A stretch of DNA of 64,000 bases, taken from assembly GCA_032620915.1 (NCBI GenBank), contig CP136052.1, forward strand, positions 3,108,001 to 3,172,000. Direction: 5' to 3'. Within the stretch, counting starts at the first letter, position 1, and each line of letters opens with the position of its first letter. Origin of the DNA: Oscillospiraceae bacterium NTUH-002-81. Its GTDB lineage: Bacteria > Bacillota > Clostridia > Lachnospirales > Lachnospiraceae. The notes beneath the pieces were generated by a model that had not been told where the DNA came from, did no database searches, and worked only from the letters and a program-made list of their open reading frames with translations. Shown here piece after piece: positions 18,230 to 27,244 of this stretch. The position numbers and the translations under genes are program-made.

Positions 18230-18751
18230 ATGGCAAAGAACCCCATCGTTACCATTGAAATGGAAAACGGCGATATCATGAAAGCAGAGCTGTACCCGGC
18301 AGTTGCCCCGAATACAGTAAACAATTTTATCTCTCTTGTAAAAAAAGGCTTCTATGACGGACTGATCTTCCACCGCGTCATCAAAGGCTTTATGATCCAG
18401 GGCGGATGCCCGGACGGCACCGGCATGGGCGGCCCGGGATACTGCATCAAGGGTGAGTTTTCCCACAACGGTTTCCAGAATGATCTGGCGCACACACCGG
18501 GCGTGCTGTCCATGGCAAGAACCATGATGCCCGACACCGCAGGCTCCCAGTTTTTCCTGATGCACAAGACTTCCCCGCATCTGGACGGCGAGTACGCTGC
18601 TTTCGGAAAAGTCATCGAGGGACTGGAAATTGTGGACAAGATCGCCAACGTACGCACAGACTACTCTGACCGCCCGCTGGAAAAACAGCAGATCAAATCC
18701 ATGACAGTGGAAACCTTCGGCGTAGATTACCCGGAACCGGAGAAGTGCTAA
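18230..18751 (+). CDS. Cyclophilin-type peptidyl-prolyl cis-trans isomerase
   Basis: A 173-residue cytoplasmic cyclophilin: AVAPNTVNNFISLVKKGFYDG, LIFHRVIKGFMIQGG (with the catalytic Arg), GSQFFLMHKTSPHLDGEYAAFGKVIEG. No signal peptide is present, so it works inside the cell as a folding helper. The ATG at 18230 is favoured by AAAGGA at 8 bases; the frame upstream starts only three codons earlier. A TATAAT lies at 18187-18192 and a hairpin terminator follows, so it forms its own transcription unit. Confidence 0.95.
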   Translation: MAKNPIVTIEMENGDIMKAELYPAVAPNTVNNFISLVKKGFYDGLIFHRVIKGFMIQGGCPDGTGMGGPGYCIKGEFSHNGFQNDLAHTPGVLSMARTMMPDTAGSQFFLMHKTSPHLDGEYAAFGKVIEGLEIVDKIANVRTDYSDRPLEKQQIKSMTVETFGVDYPEPEKC

Positions 18752-18756
18752 ATGAG

Positions 18757-18801
18757 AAAAGGATAGCTGATGGGAAACAACATCCCCCGGCTATCCTTTT
18801 T
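18757..18801 (+). terminator. Terminator after the cyclophilin gene
   Basis: Arms AAAAGGATAGC and GCTATCCTTTT pair perfectly around a 22-base loop and end in a T run. Since it is also preceded by A residues, it can stop the minus-strand LCP transcript arriving from the other side. Confidence 0.8.
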
Positions 18802-18842
18802 CATTCCATGTCTTTTATCGTCAGTTACAAATCTTTCCCAAT

Positions 18843-20651
18843 TTACTCTGTCTGCGTTTCTCCGAAAAGCAGTTCCTTCAGATAGGCAATATTTTTCTCC
18901 ATATCCGGTACCAGCACCTGCATTTCCCGGATGGTCTGGTTGGTGTAGCCGCCGTCGATGGGCAGGCGGTACGTCTCGATATCGCTTTCATCCATGCCGA
19001 TGGCCGTCGTTCCCAGACTGATCATGTCACCGATGCCGATATCCGTATCCAACATGGGATAGATGTCTTTTGCCAGGGACAGCATCTTCAGCTTGCCCTG
19101 CCCTTTCACTTTGCGGAATACCGTCATGAGCACCGTCCGCTGCCGTTCCGTACGCTGGAAATCAGAATTTCCCACCTGACGGATCCGAGAGTAAGCCAGC
19201 GCCTGGTCGCCGTTCAGCGTCTGTACCCCGGCACTTAAACTCCATCCGTTCTGCCAGTACGCCGTGTTCAGATAATCCGCCTCTTCCTGGCTCAGTTCGA
19301 TTTCCACCCCATCCACCTTGTCAATGATGGTCTTAAAGCTTTCAAAATCAATCTGCACGTTTCCGTCGATTTTTACCTGAAAATCATTTTCTATCGTCTG
19401 CTCCAGCAGTTTTACACCGCCCAGAGAATATGCCGCATTGATCCGGTTGTCATCATGCCCCGGAATGGAGACGTACATGTCACGCATCAGGGAGACGATC
19501 TTCACCTTGCCGGTTCCTTTATTCACAGACACCAGCATCATGGAGTCAGAACGGCTGCCTTCCACATCCTCCCGGCCATCCTGTCCCACCAGCAGAATGT
19601 TGATGACACCTTTGCCGGAGGCCAGCTGGGTCGTATTTCCGCCGGAAGCCAGTTTTGAAAAAATCTTTCCGCCAAATATGGTGATGACCACCAGAAGCAC
19701 GATGATGATACCAATGATCCCACCGATGAGACGAATGATCTTTTCAGAAAAAAACGGTTTTTCTTCTCTGCGCATGCCCTCGTCCTCCTGCTCCTCTTCC
19801 ACTTCTTCATACCGCTGCTGCCGTTCCTGGCTGCGATACTGCGCTTCCTGCCGACGACGATTCTCCTCCTGCTGCCGACGTTCATCCGCAACTCGCTGCC
19901 CATCCTGCCCAGAGCGGCGACGCGGTGCCTCTTCATAGCCATCACGGCTTCTTCCGGCTTCCCGGCTCTGCCGCTCTCCATAACCATCACCAGTGCTTCC
20001 GGCAGCACGGCGGCGCGGCATTTCCTGCGCATAATCCTCACTGGCAGCACGGCGGCGGGTTGCCCCGTCACTGTACCTTTCTTCCGCTGGACGACGGCGG
20101 ACTGCCCCATCACTGTACCCTTCTCCTGCAGGGCGACGGCGGACTGCTCCGTCACTGTACCCTTCTCTTGCGGGGCGGCGGCGCGACGTTCCCTGCTCGT
20201 ATCCTTCTCCTGTCGGACGACGGCGCGGGGCTCCCTCACTATAGCCTTCTCCCGTCGGGCGGCGGCGCTGCGCTCCCTGCTCGTAGTCCTCTCCTGTCGG
20301 ACGACGGCGCGGCGTTCCCTCGTTATAACCTTCTCCCGTCGGGCGGCGGCGCGGGGCTCCCTGCCCGTATCTTTCTCCTGTGGGGCGGCGGCGCGGTGTC
20401 TCCCCGTTCCCATTTTCTGTCAGACCTTCCCCACGCGAAGCAGAGCGATAACCGCCTGTGCTGCCCAGGGAATCACGATGCACGGTATCACTCTCTCCCT
20501 CGTAAAAATTATGGGCATCCTCATAAGAAGGCGACGTGTATCCCCCCTGCTCGCGGTTCTGCCGCTCTGCCTCCAGTCGTTCCAGCTCTCTATATTTTTC
20601 CTCGATCATCCGATCCAGGTCTTCCTGACTTACCGGATTCTTTTTCTCCAT
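18843..20651 (-). CDS. LytR-CpsA-Psr family cell-wall polymer ligase with N-terminal repeat domain
   Basis: About 602 residues. The cytoplasmic N-terminus begins with an acidic helix (SQEDLDRMIEEKYRELERLE), then nine 14-residue repeats with the consensus RRRPTGEGYSDGAP (residues 87-212), then a Gln/Arg/Glu coiled coil. One membrane helix follows (about 305-330, GGIIGIIIVLLVVITIFGG). The outside part holds the LCP catalytic domain: LLVGQDGR, RSDSMMLVSV, SLMRDMYVSIPG with conserved Arg residues, and ERQRTVL. LCP enzymes transfer lipid-linked polymers such as teichoic acid or capsule to peptidoglycan. The start at 20651 has AGGAGG. Such a long arginine-rich cytoplasmic repeat domain is unusual for the family and may bind RNA, DNA or acidic membrane lipids; that is inference. 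Confidence 0.9.
   Translation of the reverse strand: MEKKNPVSQEDLDRMIEEKYRELERLEAERQNREQGGYTSPSYEDAHNFYEGESDTVHRDSLGSTGGYRSASRGEGLTENGNGETPRRRPTGERYGQGAPRRRPTGEGYNEGTPRRRPTGEDYEQGAQRRRPTGEGYSEGAPRRRPTGEGYEQGTSRRRPAREGYSDGAVRRRPAGEGYSDGAVRRRPAEERYSDGATRRRAASEDYAQEMPRRRAAGSTGDGYGERQSREAGRSRDGYEEAPRRRSGQDGQRVADERRQQEENRRRQEAQYRSQERQQRYEEVEEEQEDEGMRREEKPFFSEKIIRLIGGIIGIIIVLLVVITIFGGKIFSKLASGGNTTQLASGKGVINILLVGQDGREDVEGSRSDSMMLVSVNKGTGKVKIVSLMRDMYVSIPGHDDNRINAAYSLGGVKLLEQTIENDFQVKIDGNVQIDFESFKTIIDKVDGVEIELSQEEADYLNTAYWQNGWSLSAGVQTLNGDQALAYSRIRQVGNSDFQRTERQRTVLMTVFRKVKGQGKLKMLSLAKDIYPMLDTDIGIGDMISLGTTAIGMDESDIETYRLPIDGGYTNQTIREMQVLVPDMEKNIAYLKELLFGETQTE
20016..20393 (-). repeat. Tandem 42-bp repeats inside the LCP gene
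   Basis: Nine tandem units of 42 bases, each encoding 14 residues that begin with three Arg (RRRP or RRRA) and contain GEGY or a variant. A tenth decayed unit follows. Unit length stays constant while the positions around YSDG, YEQG and YNEG vary. Confidence 0.9.
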
Positions 20652-20865
20652 TCGTTTTCCTCCTGCATGATCCATTGCCTTTTTATTGTACCTATTTTTT
20701 TCTGGAAATTCAAGGAGACAGACTACTTCTTAAAGATTCTTTAAGGAACTCCCCATGGGGCTGCGTGCGTCTGCGTTCCACTTTGATCGCTACATAACAA
20801 ACGCCACTGACGTTTTGCACCCTACGAAGCGTTTCTGTATGATAAGATGCAATCTCCCGTCATGC

Positions 20866-20916
20866 AAAAAGGGCACCGCCCGGTACAGATTTCTCTGTAT
20901 CAGACAGTGCCCTTTT
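20866..20916 (-). terminator. Terminator behind the sugar nucleotidyltransferase gene
   Basis: Outer arms AAAAGGGCAC and GTGCCCTTTT and an inner stem TACAGA/TCTGTA form a strong hairpin 13 bases after the stop codon on the minus strand, with a T run on each side. Confidence 0.8.
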
Positions 20917-20928
20917 CCAAAAAACAGC

Positions 20929-21846
20929 TTAATCAAATAATTTTTCTTTGTAAACACCGGCAGCGATCAGCTCTTTGAAAGCTTTCACCACATCTGCCTT
21001 GTCTTCCTTATAGGTCACGCCGAACCATTTGTCCCGGCTCTCCAGCAGTTTCACCTTGGCTTCGCCGCTCTGGAGCATATCGCCGATGATGGTGGGCAGA
21101 AGATATTCCTTCTTGATCTCCCCTTCCGGAAGATTCTTGAGGAAGTCTACAAAACCTTTTTCCAGATATTCCATGAAATCCGGTGTCAGGCCCCACATGT
21201 TCATAGATACATGGCTGTCAGGGTCAAGCCAGCGGATCTGTCCGTCCTCACCGCGCACACCCGGTTTGCCGTCAATCTTCTCGATGTTGCTTGTCTCGTT
21301 GACATCCACCAGATTGCCTGCATCGTCCAGCACACACACGCCTCTCGTCACGGCACCGTTATCGCTGAGGGTATTGCCCAGGATAAAGCCCACCATGCAG
21401 AACTGGAAATCTGCGGTTTTTTCCGGCTGGGAAACCAGATAATCATGCAGCTTCACAAAACCTTCTTTGCCGTAATAATCATCGGCATTGATAACCGCAA
21501 AGGGCTCATGGATAATGTCCTTGCATGCCAGAATCGCCTGGCCGGTTCCCCAGGGCTTCGTCCGGTCTGCGGGCTTTGTAAAGCCGCCCGGAAGATCATC
21601 CAGCTCCTGATAAGCATATGCCACATCAGCAATCTTCTCGATCCGATTGCCGATAACTTCCTTGAAATCCTTCTCAAGATCCTTGCGGATGATGAAAACG
21701 ATCCGGTCAAAACCAGCCTCCAGTGCGTCCTTGATGGAGTAATCCATGATGATCTCTCCATTGGGTCCCACCGGCTCCAGCTGCTTGATGCCGCCGCCAA
21801 ACCGGCTGCCGATACCGGCCGCCATAATTGCAAGTGTTGTTTTCAT
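20929..21846 (-). CDS. Sugar-1-phosphate nucleotidyltransferase (GalU-like)
   Basis: A 305-residue protein of the NTP-transferase family: AAGIGSRFGGGIKQLEP (nucleotide loop), DRIVFIIRKDLEKDF, GTGQAILACKDI and INADDYYGKEGF (metal-binding Asp pair). It should form an NDP-sugar from NTP and a sugar phosphate for surface polysaccharides; UTP and glucose-1-phosphate are likely but not proven. The start at 21846 is favoured by AAGGTGA; it has its own promoter and terminator. A close paralogue lies at 51525-52427 in the second polysaccharide cluster. Confidence 0.82.
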   Translation of the reverse strand: MKTTLAIMAAGIGSRFGGGIKQLEPVGPNGEIIMDYSIKDALEAGFDRIVFIIRKDLEKDFKEVIGNRIEKIADVAYAYQELDDLPGGFTKPADRTKPWGTGQAILACKDIIHEPFAVINADDYYGKEGFVKLHDYLVSQPEKTADFQFCMVGFILGNTLSDNGAVTRGVCVLDDAGNLVDVNETSNIEKIDGKPGVRGEDGQIRWLDPDSHVSMNMWGLTPDFMEYLEKGFVDFLKNLPEGEIKKEYLLPTIIGDMLQSGEAKVKLLESRDKWFGVTYKEDKADVVKAFKELIAAGVYKEKLFD

Positions 21847-21918
21847 TGTACTCACCTTCGTTTGCCTTTCTGTTGTTGCTTGCAGCGCTCCCCTGCTGCC
21901 CGGGTAATCTGTGACATT

Positions 21919-21947
21919 ATCATACCAGATTTGGGACAATTATACAA
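21919..21947 (-). promoter_or_regulatory. Putative promoter of the GalU-like gene
   Basis: TTGTAT (21942-21947) and TATGAT (21919-21924) lie 17 bases apart on the minus strand, about 75 bases before the start codon. The remaining 215 bases up to the phosphohexomutase gene show nothing else I can name. Confidence 0.5.
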
Positions 21948-22162
21948 TGCTGCCATAAAAAATCGTGTCAAAATTTCAGGCAAAAGCAAGATTTTTTGAC
22001 TCTAGTCACAAATACCAACCGAATTTTTCTATTTTCAAAAAGCAAACAGGAAAGTAACGTCCTATTTCCACATATCACCCGAAAGGTCTATCGTCAGCAA
22101 CTGCTTTTAGACACAAGGCACAAAGAACAACCCCAACTATAAAAATTCCAACTCATCCACGT

Positions 22163-23854
22163 TTACAGGAAGTACTGGCTCAGCTTCTCCGTGATCTGTG
22201 CCTCAATAGCTGCCGCAGCCTCCTTATTTTCCGCACTGACAGAAATATAGGTTTTCAGCTTCGGCTCGGTGCCGGAGGGGCGCACCACCACAGAACAGTG
22301 ATCTGCCAGGATAAATTTCAGCACATCGGACTTGGGCAGGCCGTCCAGTCCCTTTGCATAGTCCAGACACTCCACCAGCGCTTTGCTGCCAAAGTCCGGC
22401 GTCTCCTGGCGGAATTTTTTCATGATGCCCTGCATTTTTTCAAATCCTGCCGCCCCGTCGAATTCATAGGAATGCAGCGTATTCAGGCAATGGCCATATG
22501 TGCCGTACAGCTCTTTCAACTTTGCGGTCAGGCTGATGCCGCGGCTCTTGTAGTAAGCAAACATCTCACAGATGAGGAAGGCGCCGTCCACAGCGTCCTT
22601 ATCCCGGACATAACTGCCGCTTAAGTAACCGTAGCTTTCCTCAAAGCCAAAGATATAAGAATCTTCTTTTCCCTGTTTTTCCAGCATGCCGATCTGCTCC
22701 CCGATGAATTTGAAGCCGGTCAGCACATTGATGGTGCGCACGCCGTAATGGGCCGCGATCCGCTCCGCCATATCAATGGTCACAATGGTTTTCACCAGCA
22801 CCGGATCTGCGGGCATTTTCCCAAGGGCCATCCGTCTGCTGCACACGTAATCCAGCAGCAGCATACCGGTCTCATTGCCGGTCAGAAGAACATATTCGCC
22901 CTGCTCATTTTTCACCGCGATACCCACCCGGTCACAGTCCGGATCGGTGGCCAGCAACAGGTCTGCCTGCTGTTTTTTCGCATATTCCATGCCCAGCGCC
23001 ATGGCTTCCCGGATCTCCGGGTTCGGATAGGGGCAGGTAGGGAAATTGCCGTCTGGCAGCTCCTGCTCTTTTACCACGGTAATGTTCGTATATCCGCTCT
23101 CTTTCAGCGTGCGCAGCACCGGCTTCCGGCCGGTTCCGTTCAGCGGAGAATACACGATGGCCACATTTTTGTCCACCTGCTCATCCCCCAGCAGCGACTG
23201 CCCTTTCACAGCCTCCACGAAAGCTGTCGTCACATCCTCGCCGATCCAGGCAATTTTGCCCGCCTCCATAGAGGCATCAAAATCTGCCCGCTTCACGTCA
23301 GCAAACACATCCAGCTTCTCAATCTCCGCCAGGATGGCAGCCGCAGCCTCCGTGGTGATCTGGCAGCCGTCTGCGCCGTACACTTTGTATCCGTTGTATT
23401 TGGACGGATTGTGGGATGCCGTCACCATGATGCCTGCCGCGCAGTGTAATTCCCGCACCGCAAAGGACAGGCAGGGGGTGGGCATGAGCTCCGGATACAT
23501 GTGCACTGTAATGCCGTTTGCCGCAAACACACCGGAAGCGGTGCGGGCAAACAGATCGGATTTGATCCGGGAATCATAGCTCACCGCGATCCGCCGCTGC
23601 TCTGCCGGGAAATGTTTGATCACATAGTCCGCCAGGCCCTGAGACGCCTTTGCCACCGTGTATACATTCATCCGGTTCGTGCCCGCACCGATCACGCCCC
23701 GCAGTCCTCCGGTACCAAATTCCAGATCCCGGTAAAAAGCATCCACAATCTGATCTTCCTTGCCGTCGATCTCCCCCAGTTCTCGGGCCAGATCGGCATC
23801 CTCCGTCGCCAGCTGTTTCCAGCGGGCGTATTCATTTATAATTTTCTGATCCAT
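22163..23854 (-). CDS. Phosphohexomutase (phosphoglucomutase/phosphomannomutase)
   Basis: The 563-residue protein is of the long alpha-D-phosphohexomutase type: EFGTGGLRGVIGAGTNRMN, the active-site Ser in TASHNPSKYNGYKVYG, the metal loop LLATDPDCDRVG, the sugar-binding GFEESYGYL, and the phosphate-binding RPSGTEPKLK. It interconverts 6- and 1-phosphates of glucose or mannose. Being the last gene of the gmd-fcl-manC-manA group, it probably supplies mannose-1-phosphate to ManC, although glucose-1-phosphate for the neighbouring GalU-like enzyme is equally possible. Confidence 0.92.
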   Translation of the reverse strand: MDQKIINEYARWKQLATEDADLARELGEIDGKEDQIVDAFYRDLEFGTGGLRGVIGAGTNRMNVYTVAKASQGLADYVIKHFPAEQRRIAVSYDSRIKSDLFARTASGVFAANGITVHMYPELMPTPCLSFAVRELHCAAGIMVTASHNPSKYNGYKVYGADGCQITTEAAAAILAEIEKLDVFADVKRADFDASMEAGKIAWIGEDVTTAFVEAVKGQSLLGDEQVDKNVAIVYSPLNGTGRKPVLRTLKESGYTNITVVKEQELPDGNFPTCPYPNPEIREAMALGMEYAKKQQADLLLATDPDCDRVGIAVKNEQGEYVLLTGNETGMLLLDYVCSRRMALGKMPADPVLVKTIVTIDMAERIAAHYGVRTINVLTGFKFIGEQIGMLEKQGKEDSYIFGFEESYGYLSGSYVRDKDAVDGAFLICEMFAYYKSRGISLTAKLKELYGTYGHCLNTLHSYEFDGAAGFEKMQGIMKKFRQETPDFGSKALVECLDYAKGLDGLPKSDVLKFILADHCSVVVRPSGTEPKLKTYISVSAENKEAAAAIEAQITEKLSQYFL

Positions 23855-23970
23855 CATCCTCGTCTCCTTCTATCTTGGCATGCGCACCTCTCGTCACAGT
23901 TCCAGCAATCATAAAAATTCCTCATAACTGCAACACAATGTGCCGTATCCCCCATGCCTGTATTCTGACA

Positions 23971-24987
23971 TCAGCAGCTCACCTTCAGGAATTGTGCTTT
24001 TCCGTGCAGCTTCATGGGCACAGAATCCGCCGGTACAAAAATACAGTCTCCCCGGAAAAACGGCAGCGACTGGGCTTCTTCCTTCTCTCCCCAAAGTACC
24101 GTGCCGCACCCGTTGGTGCACAGCAGCACCTGAAAAGAATTGCTGCCCGTCTGGAAATCCGCCATCTTCCGGCAGCGCTCCGTATTTACCAGCAGCCGCT
24201 CCGCCTGAAAATACTGGCACCGGCACAGGAACTCCGAAGCGCAGCCTTCCCGGTAACGCAACACCCGCATGGGCTGCCGCGGCTCAGCGCTTCCTTTCAG
24301 GTTCGCCACAGCCAGTGATTTTTCGATATGCAGTTCCCGGGGATTGCCGTTTTTGTCCACCCGGTTGTAATCATACATCCGATACGTGAGGTTGGAGCTC
24401 TCCTGGATTTCCGCAATGAGCACCCCTGCCCCGATGGCATGCACGGTCCCTGCCTTGATGTAAAATACATCGTCCCGCTGCACCGGTACTTTCTGCAGGT
24501 ACTTCTCCACCGTACCTTTCCGAAGACTTTCTTCCAGATCAGCCTTCATCATGTCATGGCGAAAACCGTACACCAGGCTGGCATCCTTCGCCGCATCCAG
24601 AACGTACCACATCTCACTCTTTCCCCGGGGCTCATGCTCCTGCTCCCTGGCGTACGTATCATCCGGGTGCACCTGCACCGACAGATCTCGCTTGGCATCA
24701 ATGAATTTGATGAGAATCGGCAGCCCGTCTGTGCCATCTGGGTGCGTACCCAGATAGGACGGATGCGTTCTTAATACGTCTGCCAGAAGAGCACCTGTAT
24801 GCGCCCCGCTGGCCACCCGGCTGGGGCCGTCAGGATGGGTCGAGCACTCCCAGGTTTCCGCCAGCGGTTTTAAATCAATCCCTTTGGAAAAATCGTCGTT
24901 CAGGCGATTGCCGCCCCACAGATAATCTTTTCCCGCCGGTTTTAACAGGAAGGGGCTATTCTTCCCACTCGAATTTCTGTTTGTCAT
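23971..24987 (-). CDS. manA: Mannose-6-phosphate isomerase, class I
   Basis: A cupin-fold isomerase of about 338 residues: FLLKPAGKDYLWGGNRL at the start, zinc ligands in LSVQVHPDD and GKSEMWYVLD, and the third in KAGTVHAIGAG. It converts fructose-6-phosphate to mannose-6-phosphate, the first step to GDP-mannose. The ATG at 24987 is preferred (GGAG 10 bases in front). The gene overlaps the end of manC by 32 bases, so both are co-translated. Confidence 0.93.
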   Translation of the reverse strand: MTNRNSSGKNSPFLLKPAGKDYLWGGNRLNDDFSKGIDLKPLAETWECSTHPDGPSRVASGAHTGALLADVLRTHPSYLGTHPDGTDGLPILIKFIDAKRDLSVQVHPDDTYAREQEHEPRGKSEMWYVLDAAKDASLVYGFRHDMMKADLEESLRKGTVEKYLQKVPVQRDDVFYIKAGTVHAIGAGVLIAEIQESSNLTYRMYDYNRVDKNGNPRELHIEKSLAVANLKGSAEPRQPMRVLRYREGCASEFLCRCQYFQAERLLVNTERCRKMADFQTGSNSFQVLLCTNGCGTVLWGEKEEAQSLPFFRGDCIFVPADSVPMKLHGKAQFLKVSC

Positions 24988-26272
24988 GTACACTGATCTC
25001 CTTACCCAGCTGTACCTCGATGACTGTCAGCTCGGTATCCGCGATAATCGTATGACGGCAGCCCGCCTCCATGGTCACCACATCCCCGGGATGAACCGGC
25101 TGCTCCATGCCATCCACAACGGTACGGCCGGTGCCGGACACAATGGTCCACACCTCGTCCCGGTGGGCATGGCTGTGATAATTCATCCGATGGCCCGGAT
25201 GCAGCGTCACTTTAATCGTCATGCTCTCCGGCTGCACATCCAGTACCCGGAAACTGCCCCAGGATTTTTCCGCAAACATGATCTGCTGATCAATTTTATC
25301 CACAAAGGGCTTGATATAGCTGGACTGCTCTTTGTCCGACACGAGAATGCCCTCTGCACTTGCCGACACGATCACGTCCTTTAAGCCCATGCACAGCACC
25401 GGCACTGCCAGCTCATTGATCACATGCACATTCTCGCATGTCTCGTTGAGGATCGCATCCCCCACGCAGGATTCCTCCATAGCCTCTGTCAGCGTATTCC
25501 AGGTGCCTAGATCCTTCCACTGACCGGCGAAACGCATGACTGTGATAGAAGGTTCTTTTTCCACCACCGCATAGTCGAAGCTGATCTTTTCCAGTGTCTC
25601 ATATTTTCCATAGAGATCATCATAATCTTCAAAATCAATGAGCTCATGGGCCTTCTCCAGCACATAGCCCAGCCTGTAGGCAAACACACCGCCATTCCAG
25701 AGGGCGCCCTGGCTGATGTACTGCTCCGCCGTTTTCACATCCGGTTTCTCCTTGAACGTCTTCACCTGACTGACCGCATCCTTGTCCGCCGGAATGATAT
25801 AGCCATATTTTTCACTGGGATAGGTGGGCTCAATGCCCATCAGCGTCAGATTGGCCTCCCCTGCCTGGGCCAGATCGGACAGCTTTTTCAGCGCCTCAAA
25901 ATAATCCTGTTCCACAAAAGGATCCACCGGGCAGACCACCACAGCCTCCTCTGCAGGCACATGCTTCACATCATGGAGGTACGCCGTTGCCAGCGCGATG
26001 GCCGGAAACGTATCCCGGCGGCAGGGCTCCACGCAGACACCCACGTTTTCTCCCAGCTGGTTGTGAATGGCAGACACCTGGGTCCTGGAGGTGGCAATGG
26101 TCACCGATGCCCCCTGATCCACGGTGCAGATCTGACGGTACACCCGCTGCACCATGGACTCATATTCTCCGTTTTCCCCTTTGAAAATCTTGATAAACTG
26201 TTTGGAGCGGACGTCGTTGGACAGGGGCCACAGCCGCTTGCCCGATCCGCCGGATAACAATACGATATTCAT
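24956..26272 (-). CDS. manC: Mannose-1-phosphate guanylyltransferase
   Basis: The 438-residue protein starts with the GTP-binding loop LLSGGSGKRLWPLSNDVRSK, has the sugar-binding IPADKDAVSQVKTFKEKP region and FAYRLG, and ends with a cupin domain (HPGHRMNYHSHAHRDEVWTIVSGTG). This is the layout of ManC/GMP enzymes; the cupin often belongs to a fused isomerase, but here a separate manA is present. It forms GDP-mannose. The start at 26272 has GAGAAGGGA. It lies 26 bases after fcl in the same operon. Confidence 0.93.
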   Translation of the reverse strand: MNIVLLSGGSGKRLWPLSNDVRSKQFIKIFKGENGEYESMVQRVYRQICTVDQGASVTIATSRTQVSAIHNQLGENVGVCVEPCRRDTFPAIALATAYLHDVKHVPAEEAVVVCPVDPFVEQDYFEALKKLSDLAQAGEANLTLMGIEPTYPSEKYGYIIPADKDAVSQVKTFKEKPDVKTAEQYISQGALWNGGVFAYRLGYVLEKAHELIDFEDYDDLYGKYETLEKISFDYAVVEKEPSITVMRFAGQWKDLGTWNTLTEAMEESCVGDAILNETCENVHVINELAVPVLCMGLKDVIVSASAEGILVSDKEQSSYIKPFVDKIDQQIMFAEKSWGSFRVLDVQPESMTIKVTLHPGHRMNYHSHAHRDEVWTIVSGTGRTVVDGMEQPVHPGDVVTMEAGCRHTIIADTELTVIEVQLGKEISVHDKQKFEWEE

Positions 26273-26298
26273 ATTCTGTTCCCTTCTCCTGCGCACGA

Positions 26299-27243
26299 TT
26301 ATCGCTCTGCACGCATGGGATTATGCAGGAAATCCTCGTAGGCCAGACGAATGCCGTCCCGCAACTCGGTCTTGTATTTCCAGCCCAGATTTTCCAGTTT
26401 GGACACATCCAGCAGCTTTCTCGGTGTGCCGTCCGGTTTGGAAGGATCCCAGTTGATCTTTCCCTTGTAACCGATCACCTCTGCCGTCAGCTCTGTCAGC
26501 TCTTTGATGGTCAGCTCCTTGCCGGTGCCCACATTGACCGTCTCATTTCCGGAATAATGGTTCATCAGAAATACACAGGCATCCGCCAGATCATCCACGT
26601 ACAGGAACTCCCGCAATGGAGTGCCGGTGCCCCAGCAGGTCACCTCCGGCAGTCCTGCCTCTTTTGCTTCATGGAACCGTCGGATCAGTGCCGGCAGCAC
26701 ATGGCTGTGGGTCGGATGATAATTGTCATTGGGGCCGTACAGATTGGTGGGCATGGCAGAAATGTAATCGGTGCCGTACTGGCGGTTCAGGAACTCACAG
26801 TATTTCAGACCGGAAATTTTCGCCAGCGCATATGCCTCATTGGTCTTCTCCAGCTCTGAAGTCAGCAGACAGCTCTCCGGCATGGGCTGGGGTGCCATCC
26901 GCGGATAAATGCAGGAAGAACCCAGGAACAGCAATTTCTTGCAGCCGTTCTGCCAGGCGGAATGAATGGTGTTCATCTCCAGGATCATATTTTCATACAT
27001 AAAATCTGCCAGCGCCTCTGCGTTTGCCACAATGCCGCCCACCTTGGCAGCTGCCAGAAATACATAGTCCGGTTTCTCTTTTTCAAAAAAGGCTTCCACC
27101 TCATCCTGACGGCACAGGTTCAGCTCCTTATGGGTGCGCAGCACAAAATTGTGATATCCTTCCCGCTCCAGCGCCCGCACGATGGCAGAGCCAACCATGC
27201 CTCTGTGTCCGGCAACATAAATTTTCGCATCTTTTTCCATCAT
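26299..27243 (-). CDS. fcl: GDP-L-fucose synthase
   Basis: A 314-residue short-chain dehydrogenase/reductase: NADP-binding [12 protein letters not shown] at the N-terminus, LAAAKVGGI, the catalytic Ser in LGSSCIYP and YxxxK as [13 protein letters not shown], then the substrate region [28 protein letters not shown]. Both the order of motifs and the length match WcaG/Fcl. It performs the epimerisation and reduction of GDP-4-keto-6-deoxymannose to GDP-L-fucose. It starts one base after the gmd stop codon region, so gmd and fcl are expressed together. Confidence 0.96.
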   Translation of the reverse strand: MMEKDAKIYVAGHRGMVGSAIVRALEREGYHNFVLRTHKELNLCRQDEVEAFFEKEKPDYVFLAAAKVGGIVANAEALADFMYENMILEMNTIHSAWQNGCKKLLFLGSSCIYPRMAPQPMPESCLLTSELEKTNEAYALAKISGLKYCEFLNRQYGTDYISAMPTNLYGPNDNYHPTHSHVLPALIRRFHEAKEAGLPEVTCWGTGTPLREFLYVDDLADACVFLMNHYSGNETVNVGTGKELTIKELTELTAEVIGYKGKINWDPSKPDGTPRKLLDVSKLENLGWKYKTELRDGIRLAYEDFLHNPMRAER

Positions 27244-27244
27244 C

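Noticed and set aside
20016..20393. CRISPR array
   Set aside because: Regular 42-bp units without unique spacers; they encode a protein repeat.
19925..20797. Long plus frame opposite the LCP repeats
   Set aside because: Produced by the 42-bp repeat read in the opposite direction; low complexity and no ribosome binding site.
22750..23450. Plus-strand frame opposite the phosphohexomutase
   Set aside because: Shadow frame; the minus-strand gene has all catalytic motifs.
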